Position numbers and translations under genes: made by a program
Shown here: positions 26,712 to 35,623 of the stretch, piece by piece
How positions within the stretch are numbered: position 1 is the first letter of the stretch
Layout: each line of letters begins with the position of its first letter
Assembly: GCF_002939785.1 (NCBI RefSeq)
Contig: NZ_MDEC01000007.1
Location: 62,001-126,000, forward strand
Source: Xanthomonas codiaei
GTDB taxonomy: Bacteria > Pseudomonadota > Gammaproteobacteria > Xanthomonadales > Xanthomonadaceae
DNA length: 64,000 nt
Direction of reading: 5' to 3'
Notes under the pieces: model-generated
The model's database searches: none
The model's input: only the letters and a program-made list of their open reading frames with translations
Told to the model about the DNA's origin: nothing

Positions 26712-27674
26712 TCAGCGACTGGCCTGCGCAGCGCAGGCCGAGCAGATTCGTTCCACGTGGTAGCCGCGCGCACGCAAGCGCTCCACCACGCCATCGTTGC
26801 CCAGCAGATGCAACGCACCGACCACCACCAGGGTGGTTCCGCTGCCCTTGCCCAACTGCTTTTCCAACCGTGGCACCCAACGCGCATTGCGCTCGACGTT
26901 GATGTCCTGGTACAGCGCCGGATACTGCCGGCGCATGTCCTCGGCCATCTGCGTGGTCAGCGTGTGCACGTCGCCGTTACGCCAGGCCGCGTGCAGCTGG
27001 CGCAGCTGGTCGGTGGTATCTGCTTCATCCAATGCTTCTTCCAGCAACTGATGCTGCTCGGTGGGGGTCATGCCGTCGAGCAGGGTGAGTTGTTCCTCGG
27101 CGCGTTCCAGCCCGTCGGCCGGCTTGCCGCGGGACTGCGCCTGCTGCATCAGGTAATGGTCCAGGCCCGCGTTCGGGTCCATGCCCTGGCGTGCCATCTC
27201 GGCCAGGCTGATCGACAACGCCACGAACCACGGCTTGAGCGACTGCAACGCCTCGAGCGACATGCCGTGCTTGCGCGCATAGGCACCGAGTGCCTGCCAG
27301 GTCCTGGCATCCAGCGCCTCCTGCAGGGTGCGCCCGTCGGTGCGCCGTGCCACCTGCAGCATGCGCCCGGCCAGCTCCGGCGATTGCGCATCGGCCGGCG
27401 GCAGTTCGAACAGCAGGCGGTCGGCCTTGGCGAAGGCCTGCATCACGTCCGGCGACAGCGGGTAGTCGCTGGGCTTGAGCACATGGAACGAGCCCAGCAC
27501 GTAGAGCGTGCCACCCTTGCCGTCGACCTTCCACAGCAATGGCACCGGCGGGCCGGCAGGCGCATCGGCAGCAGCGCGTGCCCGGCTCGAGGCAACCACC
27601 CCGCTCCATAGCGCCAGCACCAGCAGTGCCCCGCCCCACCAGCCGGCGAAACGCACCCGTCCACGCCTCGTCAT
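26712..27674 (-). CDS. TraB/GumN family protein, exported
   Basis: 320 residues from the ATG at 27674, chosen for AGGAG 5 nt upstream; a GTG at 27689 is the alternative. A signal peptide with a hydrophobic core (GGALLVLALWSGVVA) is followed by the family hallmark LWKVDGKGGTLYVLGSFHVLK, then LFELPPADAQ. The C-terminal block TTLVVVGALHLLGNDGVVERLRARGYHVERI is also typical. TraB/GumN proteins are metal-dependent hydrolases of the EreA/Tiki type in predicted fold. The gum-cluster member of this family has no proven role in xanthan synthesis. The final two Cys are unusual. Confidence 0.9.
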   Translation of the reverse strand: MTRRGRVRFAGWWGGALLVLALWSGVVASSRARAAADAPAGPPVPLLWKVDGKGGTLYVLGSFHVLKPSDYPLSPDVMQAFAKADRLLFELPPADAQSPELAGRMLQVARRTDGRTLQEALDARTWQALGAYARKHGMSLEALQSLKPWFVALSISLAEMARQGMDPNAGLDHYLMQQAQSRGKPADGLERAEEQLTLLDGMTPTEQHQLLEEALDEADTTDQLRQLHAAWRNGDVHTLTTQMAEDMRRQYPALYQDINVERNARWVPRLEKQLGKGSGTTLVVVGALHLLGNDGVVERLRARGYHVERICSACAAQASR

Positions 27675-27707
27675 CGACACTCCTGTCACCGCGCATCCCT
27701 CGTCATG

Positions 27708-28649
27708 TCAGTGCGGCACCTTGTAGGTCTTCTCGCCCGCCGTGACCGCCAGGTCGATGCGGTTCTCCGGTGGCGGCAATGGGCAGGTGGCAAAGGGCGT
27801 GAACGCGCACGGCGGGTTGTAGGCACGATTGAAATCCACCACCACGTGTCCGGAGGCATCGGGCACCTCCAGGTCCAGGAAGCGGCCGGCCGGATAGCTG
27901 CCGTGCCCGCTGGTGCGATCGGCGAACACCACGAAACCCGGGCGACCCGGCTCGCCGATCGTTTCCAGGCGATAGGTCTTGCCATCGCGTTCGAATTCGA
28001 TCGCGCCGGCATTGGCCTGCGCGGTGGTGATGCCGACGATGTCCACGATCGGCAAGGTCTTGCCGACATCGTTGGGCACGTAACGCGCACTGATGCGCCA
28101 GGACGGATCCACCGGCCAGTCATCCAATCCGGTGAATGCGGTACGCGACGGTGCATCGGCGTGCTTGACCCGCAGCGCGTAACGGTCGCCGCGATGGATC
28201 AGGCTGAGCACGCCCTTGCCGTCGTCGAAACGGATCAGGGTGGGCTGCGGATCGCGATCGGACTGGAAGCGGATCCTGCCGGTCAGCGGCTTGCCATCGA
28301 CGGTGAGCGCCGCGCCGCGCTCGGGCACGAACCACACCGTCGTGCCTTCGGTGGACACCATGCCCATCTTGGGCGGCCCGACTGCGAGCCTGATGCCGCT
28401 GTCGGCACTACGGCCGATGTAATGCGCCTTCAGCGTGAGCCAGTGCAGGCCGACCAGGCTGGTCCAGCCATCGGGCGCGCGCAGTTCTTCCAGGCGGCTT
28501 TCGCGCCAGGCGGCGGTATCTGCCAGGAAGGCCTTGTCCAGCACCACCGGCGCAGCCGCCGGCGGCGCATTGCGGCCGCAACCCAGCAGCGCCAGTGTCG
28601 TTGCCGCCAGCAGCACCAGCAACCTGCCCTTCTCCCCCTGCACCGCCAT
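27708..28649 (-). CDS. DUF1684 lipoprotein
   Basis: 313 residues from the ATG at 28649. Lipoprotein signal (RLLVLLAATTLALLGC, Cys25) followed by an Ala/Pro linker. DUF1684 features: WRESRLEELRAPDGWTSLVGLHWL, then VDIVGITTAQANAGAIEF, and the C-terminal hallmark DFNRAYNPPCAFTPFATCPLPPPENR with two Cys. Function unknown. The ATG shares its A with the mutL stop (TAATG), so the gene is translationally coupled to mutL. Confidence 0.9.
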   Translation of the reverse strand: MAVQGEKGRLLVLLAATTLALLGCGRNAPPAAAPVVLDKAFLADTAAWRESRLEELRAPDGWTSLVGLHWLTLKAHYIGRSADSGIRLAVGPPKMGMVSTEGTTVWFVPERGAALTVDGKPLTGRIRFQSDRDPQPTLIRFDDGKGVLSLIHRGDRYALRVKHADAPSRTAFTGLDDWPVDPSWRISARYVPNDVGKTLPIVDIVGITTAQANAGAIEFERDGKTYRLETIGEPGRPGFVVFADRTSGHGSYPAGRFLDLEVPDASGHVVVDFNRAYNPPCAFTPFATCPLPPPENRIDLAVTAGEKTYKVPH

Positions 28650-30523
28650 TACCGCCCCCTGAGAAACCAACGATCGATTTCGCCCAGCGTAAACCGAGCC
28701 CAGGTGGGTCGGCCATGGTTGCATTGACCGGAGCGTTCGGTGACTTCCATGTCGCGCAGCAAGGCGTTCATTTCCGGCACGGTGAGGCGACGATTGGCGC
28801 GCACCGCGCCGTGGCAGGCCATGGTCGACAGTAACTCGTCGCGGGCACTGGCGATGCGGCGGCTCTGGCCATGCTCGCGCAGATCGCCCAGCACGTCGCG
28901 CAGCAAGGCTTCCGGCTCGGCATTGGCCAGCAGCGCGGGAATGCTGCGCACATGCAGCGATTGCGGGCCGGCACGGGTGATGTCGAAGCCCAGGCTGGAC
29001 AGGGTGTCGGCTTCGCGCTCGGCGGTATCGGCCTCGCGCTCGCCCACTGCCAGCGTCATCGGCACCAGCAGCGGCTGCGCATGCAGGCCGATGCTGTCGT
29101 GGGCGTTCTTCAGGCGTTCGTAGCCGATGCGTTCGTGCGCGGCGTGCATGTCCACCACGATCAGGCCTTCGGCGTTCTCGGCCAGGATGTAGATGCCGTG
29201 CAACTGCGCCACGGCATAGCCGAGTGGCGGCACGCCACTGTCTGCGGTGGTCGGAGGCAGGCCAGTGCCGGAGACCACCGGCAGATCGCTCGACGATTGC
29301 GCCGCGTTGTCGGGCGGTGCATACAGCGCGCTGTAGGCCGCGCGGGCCTCGTCCACGCGCAGGCCGAGCGGCGTCTGCGACGGACGCCAGTTGGCATAGC
29401 CCCCCGGTCCACCGCCACCGCCCGCGGCAGGACCATGACTGGCGGCGCCGCCACCGAAGTTACCGGGCGCACCCGGCGCAACCAGGGCGTCACCGGCCGC
29501 ATCGCTGCCGATGCTGCCGGGCATGGCACCGGCGCGCGTGTGCGCCAGCGCATCCTGCAAGGTGCGGTAGACGAAATCGTGGATCAGCCGCGCCTCGCGG
29601 AACCGCACTTCGTGCTTGGCCGGATGCACATTGACGTCCACCCGCGCCGGATCCAGTTCCAGGAACAAGACGTAGGCCGGTTGGCGACCATGGAACAGCA
29701 CATCGCCGTAGGCCATCTTGACCGCATGCGCCACACTGCGGTCGCGTACCGAGCGGCCGTTGACGTAGAGATATTGTTGATCGGTGCTGGCACGCGAGTA
29801 ATGCGGTTGCGCCACCCAGCCGTGCAGGCGCAGGCCGGCGCCGCTGTGATCCACCCGCAGGGCCTGACGTGCGAAGTCCTCGCCCAGCGTTTCGCCCAGC
29901 CGCGCATCCGAATACAGATCGCCCGGCTTGTACCGGCGCGATGGCTTGCCGTTGTGCGAGACACGCAATTCCACGTCCGGCCGCGCCAGCGCCAACGAAC
30001 GCAGCCACTCTTCGATATGCCCCAGCTCGGTGCGCTCGGCGCGCAGGAACTTGCGCCGCGCCGGCACGTTGAAGAACAGCTCGCGCACTTCCACCGTGGT
30101 GCCGGGCGCGTGCGCATGCGGGGTCACCTCGCCCAGGCGCCCGCCTTCGATCTGCAGCGCCGAGCCGTGCTCGGCATCGCGGCGGCGCGAGATCAGGGAA
30201 AAGCGGCTGACCGAGGCGATCGACGGCAGCGCTTCGCCGCGAAACCCCAGCGTAGCCACGGTTTCCAGATCGTCCAGCGAGGCGATCTTGCTGGTGGCAT
30301 GGCGCGACACCGCCAGCGGCAACTCTTCCGGCGTGATGCCGCCGCCATTGTCGCGGATACGGATCAGGCGCACGCCGCCTTCCTCCAGATCGATGTCCAC
30401 GCGGGTGGCGCCGGCATCGAGCGCGTTCTCGACCAGTTCCTTGACCACCGAGGCAGGCCGCTCGACGACCTCGCCGGCAGCGATCTGGTTGATCAGGATC
30501 TCGGGCAGCTGACGGATCGCCAT
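28649..30523 (-). CDS. mutL: DNA mismatch repair protein MutL
   Basis: 624 residues. GHL-ATPase motifs: [33 protein letters not shown], and [16 protein letters not shown] Pro/Gly/Ala-rich linker spans roughly residues 335-430. The C-terminal dimer/endonuclease domain has [13 protein letters not shown], matching the DQHA(x)2E(x)4E nuclease motif, and [10 protein letters not shown] near the end. This suggests an intrinsic nicking MutL, fitting organisms without MutH. The stop overlaps the start of the DUF1684 lipoprotein. The AMIN-amidase gene is 138 bp upstream, a common mutL neighbour. Confidence 0.97.
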   Translation of the reverse strand: MAIRQLPEILINQIAAGEVVERPASVVKELVENALDAGATRVDIDLEEGGVRLIRIRDNGGGITPEELPLAVSRHATSKIASLDDLETVATLGFRGEALPSIASVSRFSLISRRRDAEHGSALQIEGGRLGEVTPHAHAPGTTVEVRELFFNVPARRKFLRAERTELGHIEEWLRSLALARPDVELRVSHNGKPSRRYKPGDLYSDARLGETLGEDFARQALRVDHSGAGLRLHGWVAQPHYSRASTDQQYLYVNGRSVRDRSVAHAVKMAYGDVLFHGRQPAYVLFLELDPARVDVNVHPAKHEVRFREARLIHDFVYRTLQDALAHTRAGAMPGSIGSDAAGDALVAPGAPGNFGGGAASHGPAAGGGGGPGGYANWRPSQTPLGLRVDEARAAYSALYAPPDNAAQSSSDLPVVSGTGLPPTTADSGVPPLGYAVAQLHGIYILAENAEGLIVVDMHAAHERIGYERLKNAHDSIGLHAQPLLVPMTLAVGEREADTAEREADTLSSLGFDITRAGPQSLHVRSIPALLANAEPEALLRDVLGDLREHGQSRRIASARDELLSTMACHGAVRANRRLTVPEMNALLRDMEVTERSGQCNHGRPTWARFTLGEIDRWFLRGR

Positions 30524-30661
30524 CAGCGCGCACTCCGGCGCAGGACGCGCGGCATGCGGAACATCGGGGGTGACACGGACAAGACAGACCTCGGCACGGC
30601 AACCCGGCGGCGCACAGGCGCCGGCATCTCGGGAATCAAGGCCGAATGATAGCCGAGCGTG

Positions 30662-32347
30662 TCAGCGGCTGCCGCCGGCCACGGTGCCCGCGGCGGCCTC
30701 GGCCTCGGCCTGCGCGCGTGCCGCAAACAAGGTACCCGGCGGCGGTTGGCGGGTGAAGAAGGTATCGATGCCATCCAGCACGGCGGCGGCGATCTTGCGC
30801 TGGTAAGCCGGATCGATCAGGCGACGCTCTTCGTCCGGATTGGAGATGAAGGCCGTTTCCACCAGCATCGCCGGCATGTCCGAAGTGCGCAGCACCGCGA
30901 AGTTGGCGCGCTCCAGCTGCGGCTTGTGGTTGTTGCCGATGCGCTTGAGGCCACCCAGCACATGCCCGGCTGCGTCTTCGGACGCCTTCATGTGGCCGCT
31001 TTGCGCAAGATCCAGCAACACGTTGGCCAGGGTGCTTTCGGTCTGCTGCAGGCGCACGCCGCCGACCAGATCGGCGGCATTTTCCTTGTCGGCCAGCCAG
31101 CGCGCGCGCTGCGAGGACGCGCCCTTGGTCGAGAGCACATACACCGACGAGCCGGTGGCGCTGCGGTTTTCCGCCGCGTCGGCATGGATCGAGATGAAGA
31201 TGTCGGCCTTGGCAGCGCGCGCTTTTTGCGCGCGCATCGGCAAGGGAATGAAGACATCGGTATCGCGCGTCAGATAGGCCTTCATGCCGGGCGTAGCGTT
31301 GATCTGGCGCGCCAGTTCACGGCCCACGGCCAGGGTGACGTCCTTCTCGCGCTTGCCGGTGGGGCCCATCGCGCCCGGATCCTGGCCGCCATGGCCGGGA
31401 TCGATGGCGACGATCAACGGCCGCATGCCGGGCGCCATCTTGACCCGCGACGCTTCGCTGGGCAGCACCGGACGCGGCGGCGCATCGCCGTCCGCACCGG
31501 CAACGGCCGCGCCTGGCGTGGACATGCCTGCCGCCGCGACGCCGGTCGGCGCGCTTGCGCCATTGAGAATGGCGGCGGCCGTCGCGCCGCCCGTCTGACC
31601 GGCGCTGCCCGCGGCGCGCACGGGGGCGCCGGTAGCGGCAGCGGCGGTGCCCGGACGCGGCGTCGGCACGCCGGTGGCAACCGTGGTAGGGACCGCGGCT
31701 GGTGTCACGGTCGGCATGGCCGATGCAGGAACAGCAACAGCAACCGGAGTAGCAGCAGGCTGCGGAACAGGTGTCGGTGCTGGCGGCGGCGCAGCGGAGA
31801 CCGCGCGTTGTGCCGAGGCAGCCAGTGCTGCGGTGGCACGCGCGGCTTCGGCCTGTGCAGTGAGCGGACGTGGCGGCGGCAGCGCGCTCGCAACCCCGGT
31901 CGCTGCCACCGCAGGTGCGGTTGCCGGCATCGGATCGCCTGGCCACTCGACCACCAGCGTCGACGCGCTGCCCAGGGTCTGCATCTGCGGTTTCAACGCG
32001 GTGACCGGGCTGGCGAGTTCGAACACCACCCGAAACGTGCCCGGCACGGGCTGACCCGTGCGCACCGAGGTCACCAGGCCGGCAGCGGCCGGCAGCTTGA
32101 GGCCACGTGCCGCCGCCGAATCCGGGAAATCCACCACCAAGCGGTGCGGATTGGCCAGCGACAAGGTCTTGAAGCCACCGCTACCGGCGAGCTGGATCTC
32201 GGCCCGTGTGCCAGTGGCGCCGGTGGTCACGCCGATGTTCTTGATTTCGCCGGCCCAGGCAGCAAAAACCGCCAGGCTGAGGCTGGCGGTCAGGGCGGAA
32301 ACACAGAATTGGCGGATCCCCGGTGTCATGGCGCTGGATTCAATCAT
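30662..32347 (-). CDS. amiC: N-acetylmuramoyl-L-alanine amidase with AMIN domain (AmiC-like)
   Basis: Cuts the amide between muramic acid and the stem peptide at division. 561 residues. Signal peptide (cleaved after AWAG near residue 33), AMIN domain (about 35-130, including TRAEIQLAG and HRLVVDFPDS), a very long Ala/Pro/Thr linker (about 140-315), then Amidase_3 from IVAIDPGHGGQDPGAMG. Zinc ligands are in DPGHGG, Glu of KREKDVT, and SIHADA; the catalytic Glu is in LVETAFISNPDEE. The linker of about 175 residues is longer than in E. coli AmiC. The start may be the ATG at 32347 or 32329. tsaE and nnrDE lie just upstream on the same strand. Confidence 0.93.
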   Translation of the reverse strand: MIESSAMTPGIRQFCVSALTASLSLAVFAAWAGEIKNIGVTTGATGTRAEIQLAGSGGFKTLSLANPHRLVVDFPDSAAARGLKLPAAAGLVTSVRTGQPVPGTFRVVFELASPVTALKPQMQTLGSASTLVVEWPGDPMPATAPAVAATGVASALPPPRPLTAQAEAARATAALAASAQRAVSAAPPPAPTPVPQPAATPVAVAVPASAMPTVTPAAVPTTVATGVPTPRPGTAAAATGAPVRAAGSAGQTGGATAAAILNGASAPTGVAAAGMSTPGAAVAGADGDAPPRPVLPSEASRVKMAPGMRPLIVAIDPGHGGQDPGAMGPTGKREKDVTLAVGRELARQINATPGMKAYLTRDTDVFIPLPMRAQKARAAKADIFISIHADAAENRSATGSSVYVLSTKGASSQRARWLADKENAADLVGGVRLQQTESTLANVLLDLAQSGHMKASEDAAGHVLGGLKRIGNNHKPQLERANFAVLRTSDMPAMLVETAFISNPDEERRLIDPAYQRKIAAAVLDGIDTFFTRQPPPGTLFAARAQAEAEAAAGTVAGGSR

Positions 32348-32399
32348 CCACGCATGTGAATTGCAAGGTGATTTCCCTTAATAATCCGTAACCTGGCGT

Positions 32400-32900
32400 T
32401 TATTCTTCCTGTTCGCCGGCAAAAAGGGACTGCAACTCGCCATGATCAGCCAGCGCCTTCAGCCAGTCGCGCCCGGTCGCGCTGCGACCGAGCAGGCGCA
32501 CACGACGCCCGTCGCCGTCTACCGCCAGTTCCACATCCAGATCCACCGGCGGCAGCGCACCCGCACCGCGCTCGGGCCATTCGATCAACCACAGGCTGGC
32601 GCTGCCTTCGTCCAGGCCGAGGAAATCCAATTCGCCCGCGTTGCCGATGCGGTACAGATCCAGGTGCCAGGCCTCGTCGCCGCTAGCCAGGGGATAGCGC
32701 TCGATCAGCGTGTAGGTGGGGCTGCGGATGGGGCCGGTGACGCCGAGCGCGCGCAGCAAGGCGCGCGCCAGGGTGGATTTGCCGGCGCCCAGGTCGCCAT
32801 GCAGTTGCACCACCGCAGCGGTGGGACGCACCGCCGCCAGCGCGCGGCCCAGGGCTTCGGTGGCGTCGGCGTCGATCAGCTGGGCGTCGATCTGGGTCAT
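32400..32900 (-). CDS. tsaE: tRNA t6A synthesis ATPase TsaE
   Basis: A P-loop ATPase that powers the TsaBD complex in threonylcarbamoyladenosine formation at tRNA position 37. 166 residues. Walker A LHGDLGAGKSTLARALL; PTYTLIERYP; HLDLYRIG; LIEWPERGAGALPP. The ATG at 32900 overlaps the nnrDE stop by ATGA. It is followed 52 bp later by the amidase gene, the usual order tsaE-ami-mutL in proteobacteria. Confidence 0.96.
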   Translation of the reverse strand: MTQIDAQLIDADATEALGRALAAVRPTAAVVQLHGDLGAGKSTLARALLRALGVTGPIRSPTYTLIERYPLASGDEAWHLDLYRIGNAGELDFLGLDEGSASLWLIEWPERGAGALPPVDLDVELAVDGDGRRVRLLGRSATGRDWLKALADHGELQSLFAGEQEE

Positions 32901-34384
32901 GGACGGGTTCCGGAGTTGGCAAGACGGCGCAGCGGCGGCAGCAGGTCGGTCGGCAACAGCCCGCGCTCGCCCTCGCAGGCGGCCACATCGCCGGCACAGC
33001 CGTGCAGCAGGGCGCCCAGGCTGGCGGCATCGAAGGGCGACCAGCCCTGCCCCAGCAAGGCGGCGATCACACCGGTCAGCAGGTCGCCCATGCCACCGAC
33101 CGCCATGCCGGGATTGCCGGCGTCGATGATGCGCGGCACTGCGTGCGGCGCAGCGACCACGCTGCCGGCGCCCTTGAGCACCACCACCGCGTCGTAGCGC
33201 TGCGCCAGCGCAGCGGCGGCGGCCAGGCGGTCGCGCTGGATGTCCACGGTCGACACCCCGAGCAGGCGCCCGGCCTCGCCAGGATGCGGGGTGAGCACGC
33301 GCGGGCCACGCGCAGGCAGCGGATGGCCGGCCAGCAGGTTCAGCGCATCGGCATCGATGACCAGCGGCGTGTCGGTCGCCAGCGCGGCCCGCCACAACGC
33401 CTGCGCCCAGGCGTCCTGGCCCAGCCCTGGCCCGAGCGCGATCACATCGGCGGCCTCGGCGAGAGCGGCGATTTCGTCGCCGGCCTGCACTGCGCGCGCC
33501 ATCGCCTCGGGGCAGCGCGCCAGCAACGGCGCAACATGCTCGGCCCGCGTGGCCACCTGCACCAGCCCGGCACCGCTACGTAGTGCCGCCTCGGCGGTCA
33601 ACAGGATGGCGCCACCACTGCCGAGATTGCCGCCAACGCACAGCACCCGCCCGGATTCGCCCTTGTGGGTGTTGCGCCGGCGTGGGCGCAACTGCGCGGC
33701 CAGCGCGCCGCTCTCCCAGCCGTGCGCGGCGGGCGCCAGCCCATCGAGTGCGGAGGGCGGCACATCCAGCGGTGCGATGCCACGCTCGCCGGAGTACTCC
33801 AGCGCATCGCCGGTATGCAGGCCGACGTGCGGCACGATGAACTGCAGGGTGGCCTCCGCACGCACGGCGGGCCCGAAGGCCACGCCGTGATCGGCATCGA
33901 TGCCGCTGGGCACATCCAGCGCCAGCACCGGGCAACCGGCCGCATTGATGGCCTCGATCAGCGCGGCGGTCGGCGCATCCGGCGCCCGGTTCAGGCCGAT
34001 ACCGAACAGCGCATCGACGATGACATCGGCCTGCGCCAGCGGATACGGAAACAGTTCGATGGCGCCGCCCACCGCCAGATAGTCGGTGCAGGCGCGCTGT
34101 GCCAGGACCGAGCCAGGTCCGTGCCCGGGCAGATGCACCACCCGCACCTGGCGCCCGGTCCGCTGCGCCAGCCGCGCCAGCACATAGCCATCGCCACCGT
34201 TGTTGCCGTTGCCGCATACCACCACGATGTGGCGCGCCTGTGGCCAGCGCTCCAGCAGCCACTGCCAGGCGGCCTGGCCGGCGCGTTGCATCAGCGTATA
34301 GCCATCGCCACCGAGCAGCGTGGTGGCCCGCGCATCGAGCGTGCGCGCAGCAGCGATATCGTAAAGAGCGAGCGGTGCGTACAT
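32897..34384 (-). CDS. nnrDE: Bifunctional NAD(P)H-hydrate epimerase and dehydratase
   Basis: Repairs hydrated NAD(P)H. 495 residues. The N-terminal epimerase domain (YjeF_N) has VVCGNGNNGGDGYVLARL and VLALDVPSGIDADHG. The C-terminal ADP-dependent dehydratase domain begins around RRNTHKGESGRVLCVGGN and contains LTPHPGEAGRLL, VVLKGAGSVVA, and the catalytic NPGMAVGGMGDLLTG. The ATG at 34384 has no ribosome-binding site; TAGAAT ends 7 nt upstream, so a leaderless start is likely. The frame stays open far upstream through antisense queG, but that part is a shadow. Confidence 0.96.
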   Translation of the reverse strand: MYAPLALYDIAAARTLDARATTLLGGDGYTLMQRAGQAAWQWLLERWPQARHIVVVCGNGNNGGDGYVLARLAQRTGRQVRVVHLPGHGPGSVLAQRACTDYLAVGGAIELFPYPLAQADVIVDALFGIGLNRAPDAPTAALIEAINAAGCPVLALDVPSGIDADHGVAFGPAVRAEATLQFIVPHVGLHTGDALEYSGERGIAPLDVPPSALDGLAPAAHGWESGALAAQLRPRRRNTHKGESGRVLCVGGNLGSGGAILLTAEAALRSGAGLVQVATRAEHVAPLLARCPEAMARAVQAGDEIAALAEAADVIALGPGLGQDAWAQALWRAALATDTPLVIDADALNLLAGHPLPARGPRVLTPHPGEAGRLLGVSTVDIQRDRLAAAAALAQRYDAVVVLKGAGSVVAAPHAVPRIIDAGNPGMAVGGMGDLLTGVIAALLGQGWSPFDAASLGALLHGCAGDVAACEGERGLLPTDLLPPLRRLANSGTRP

Positions 34385-34391
34385 GCCGGGA

Positions 34392-34401
34392 ATTCTATAC
34401 T
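34392..34401. promoter_or_regulatory. Back-to-back leaderless -10 elements for nnrDE and queG
   Basis: Only 24 bp separate the two start codons. TATACT (34396-34401, + strand) ends 7 nt before the queG ATG, and TAGAAT (34397-34392, - strand) ends 7 nt before the nnrDE ATG. The two hexamers overlap. No ribosome-binding sites fit. Confidence 0.6.
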
Positions 34402-34408
34402 TGTCGCC

Positions 34409-35476
34409 ATGTCCGCCGTCCTCGCCCGCCCCGACCCCACCGATGCTGCCGCGCGCATCCGCGTGCTTGCGCGCGAAGCGGGCTTCCAACGCTGCGGCAT
34501 CGCCGGTATCGAACTGGGCGAAGACGAAGCGCATCTGCGCAGCTGGCTGGCAGAAGGCCTGTACGGCACGATGCACTGGATGGCCCAGCACGGCGACAAG
34601 CGCTCGCGCCCGCAGGAGCTGGTGCCAGGCACCTTGCGGGTGTTGTCGGTGGGCATGGATTACGGCCGCAAGGACGACACCGACGCCTGGAACACCTTGC
34701 ACGACGGCACCCGTGCCTACGTGGCGCGCTACGCCCTGGGGCGCGACTACCACAAGCTGATGCGCAACCGGCTGCAGAAGCTGGCCGAACGCATCCAGGG
34801 CGAGATCGGCACCTTCGGCTACCGCGTCTTCGTCGATTCGGCGCCGGTGCTGGAGCGCGCGCTGGCGCGCAACGCCGGGCTGGGCTGGATCGGCAAACAC
34901 ACCTGCCTGATCGATCGCAACGGCGGCTCGTGGTTTTTCCTGGGCGAGATCTACCTGGACCTGCCGCTGCCGATCGACACCCCGGCCACCGCGCACTGCG
35001 GTACCTGCACGCGCTGCATCGACATCTGCCCGACCCAGGCCATCATCGCCCCCTACCGGCTGGATGCGCGCCGCTGCATCGCCTATCTCACCATCGAACA
35101 CGATGGCGCCATTCCCGAAGACATGCGCAAGCCGATCGGCAACCGCATCTTCGGTTGCGACGACTGCCAGTTGATCTGCCCCTGGAACAAGTTCGCCAAG
35201 CGCACCGACGAGGCCGACTTCCGCGCCCGCAATGAGCTGGACGTGGCCACCCTGCCGCAGCTGTTCGCCTGGGACGAGGCCGAGTTCCTGCAGCGCACCG
35301 AAGGCAGCCCGATCCGCCGCAGCGGACACGAACGCTGGCTGCGCAACATCGCGGTGGGCCTGGGCAATGCGCCGGGCACGCCGGAGGTACTGGCATCGCT
35401 GCAAGCGCGCCGGCACGATGAGTCCGCACTGGTGCGCGAGCACGTGGGCTGGGCGCTGGCGCAGCACGGCCTGTGA
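34409..35476 (+). CDS. queG: Epoxyqueuosine reductase QueG
   Basis: The last step of queuosine synthesis: a cobalamin and iron-sulfur enzyme reducing epoxyqueuosine in tRNA. 355 residues. The first half binds cobalamin (VDSAPVLERALARNAGLGWIGKHT is the family hallmark). Two 4Fe-4S motifs follow: CGTCTRCIDICPT and CDDCQLICPWN. C-terminal HEAT-like repeats (GNAPGTPEVLASLQARRHDESALVREHVGWAL). The start at 34409 follows TATACT by 7 nt. Confidence 0.96.
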   Translation: MSAVLARPDPTDAAARIRVLAREAGFQRCGIAGIELGEDEAHLRSWLAEGLYGTMHWMAQHGDKRSRPQELVPGTLRVLSVGMDYGRKDDTDAWNTLHDGTRAYVARYALGRDYHKLMRNRLQKLAERIQGEIGTFGYRVFVDSAPVLERALARNAGLGWIGKHTCLIDRNGGSWFFLGEIYLDLPLPIDTPATAHCGTCTRCIDICPTQAIIAPYRLDARRCIAYLTIEHDGAIPEDMRKPIGNRIFGCDDCQLICPWNKFAKRTDEADFRARNELDVATLPQLFAWDEAEFLQRTEGSPIRRSGHERWLRNIAVGLGNAPGTPEVLASLQARRHDESALVREHVGWALAQHGL

Positions 35477-35611
35477 GCCGCCTGCATCCGGTCAACCGCG
35501 CCGTGCTCAACAGCCGGTTGCGCCCACGTCCTAGCGCGCACCAAGCCATCGTTGCAGCCAGGGAGTCATGGCGTCACCTCGGCCGATCGCCCAGGATCTG
35601 CGCCGCTGCGG

Positions 35612-35617
35612 GATAAT
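35612..35617 (+). promoter_or_regulatory. Putative leaderless -10 of xseA (GATAAT)
   Basis: GATAAT ends 6 nt before the xseA ATG at 35624, with no ribosome-binding site in between. Confidence 0.5.
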
Positions 35618-35623
35618 ACGGCG

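Noticed and set aside
34385..35467. Upstream continuation of the nnrDE frame through antisense queG
   Set aside because: Homology to the epimerase begins at the ATG at 34384. The extra 360 residues are the complement of queG, which has its own iron-sulfur motifs.
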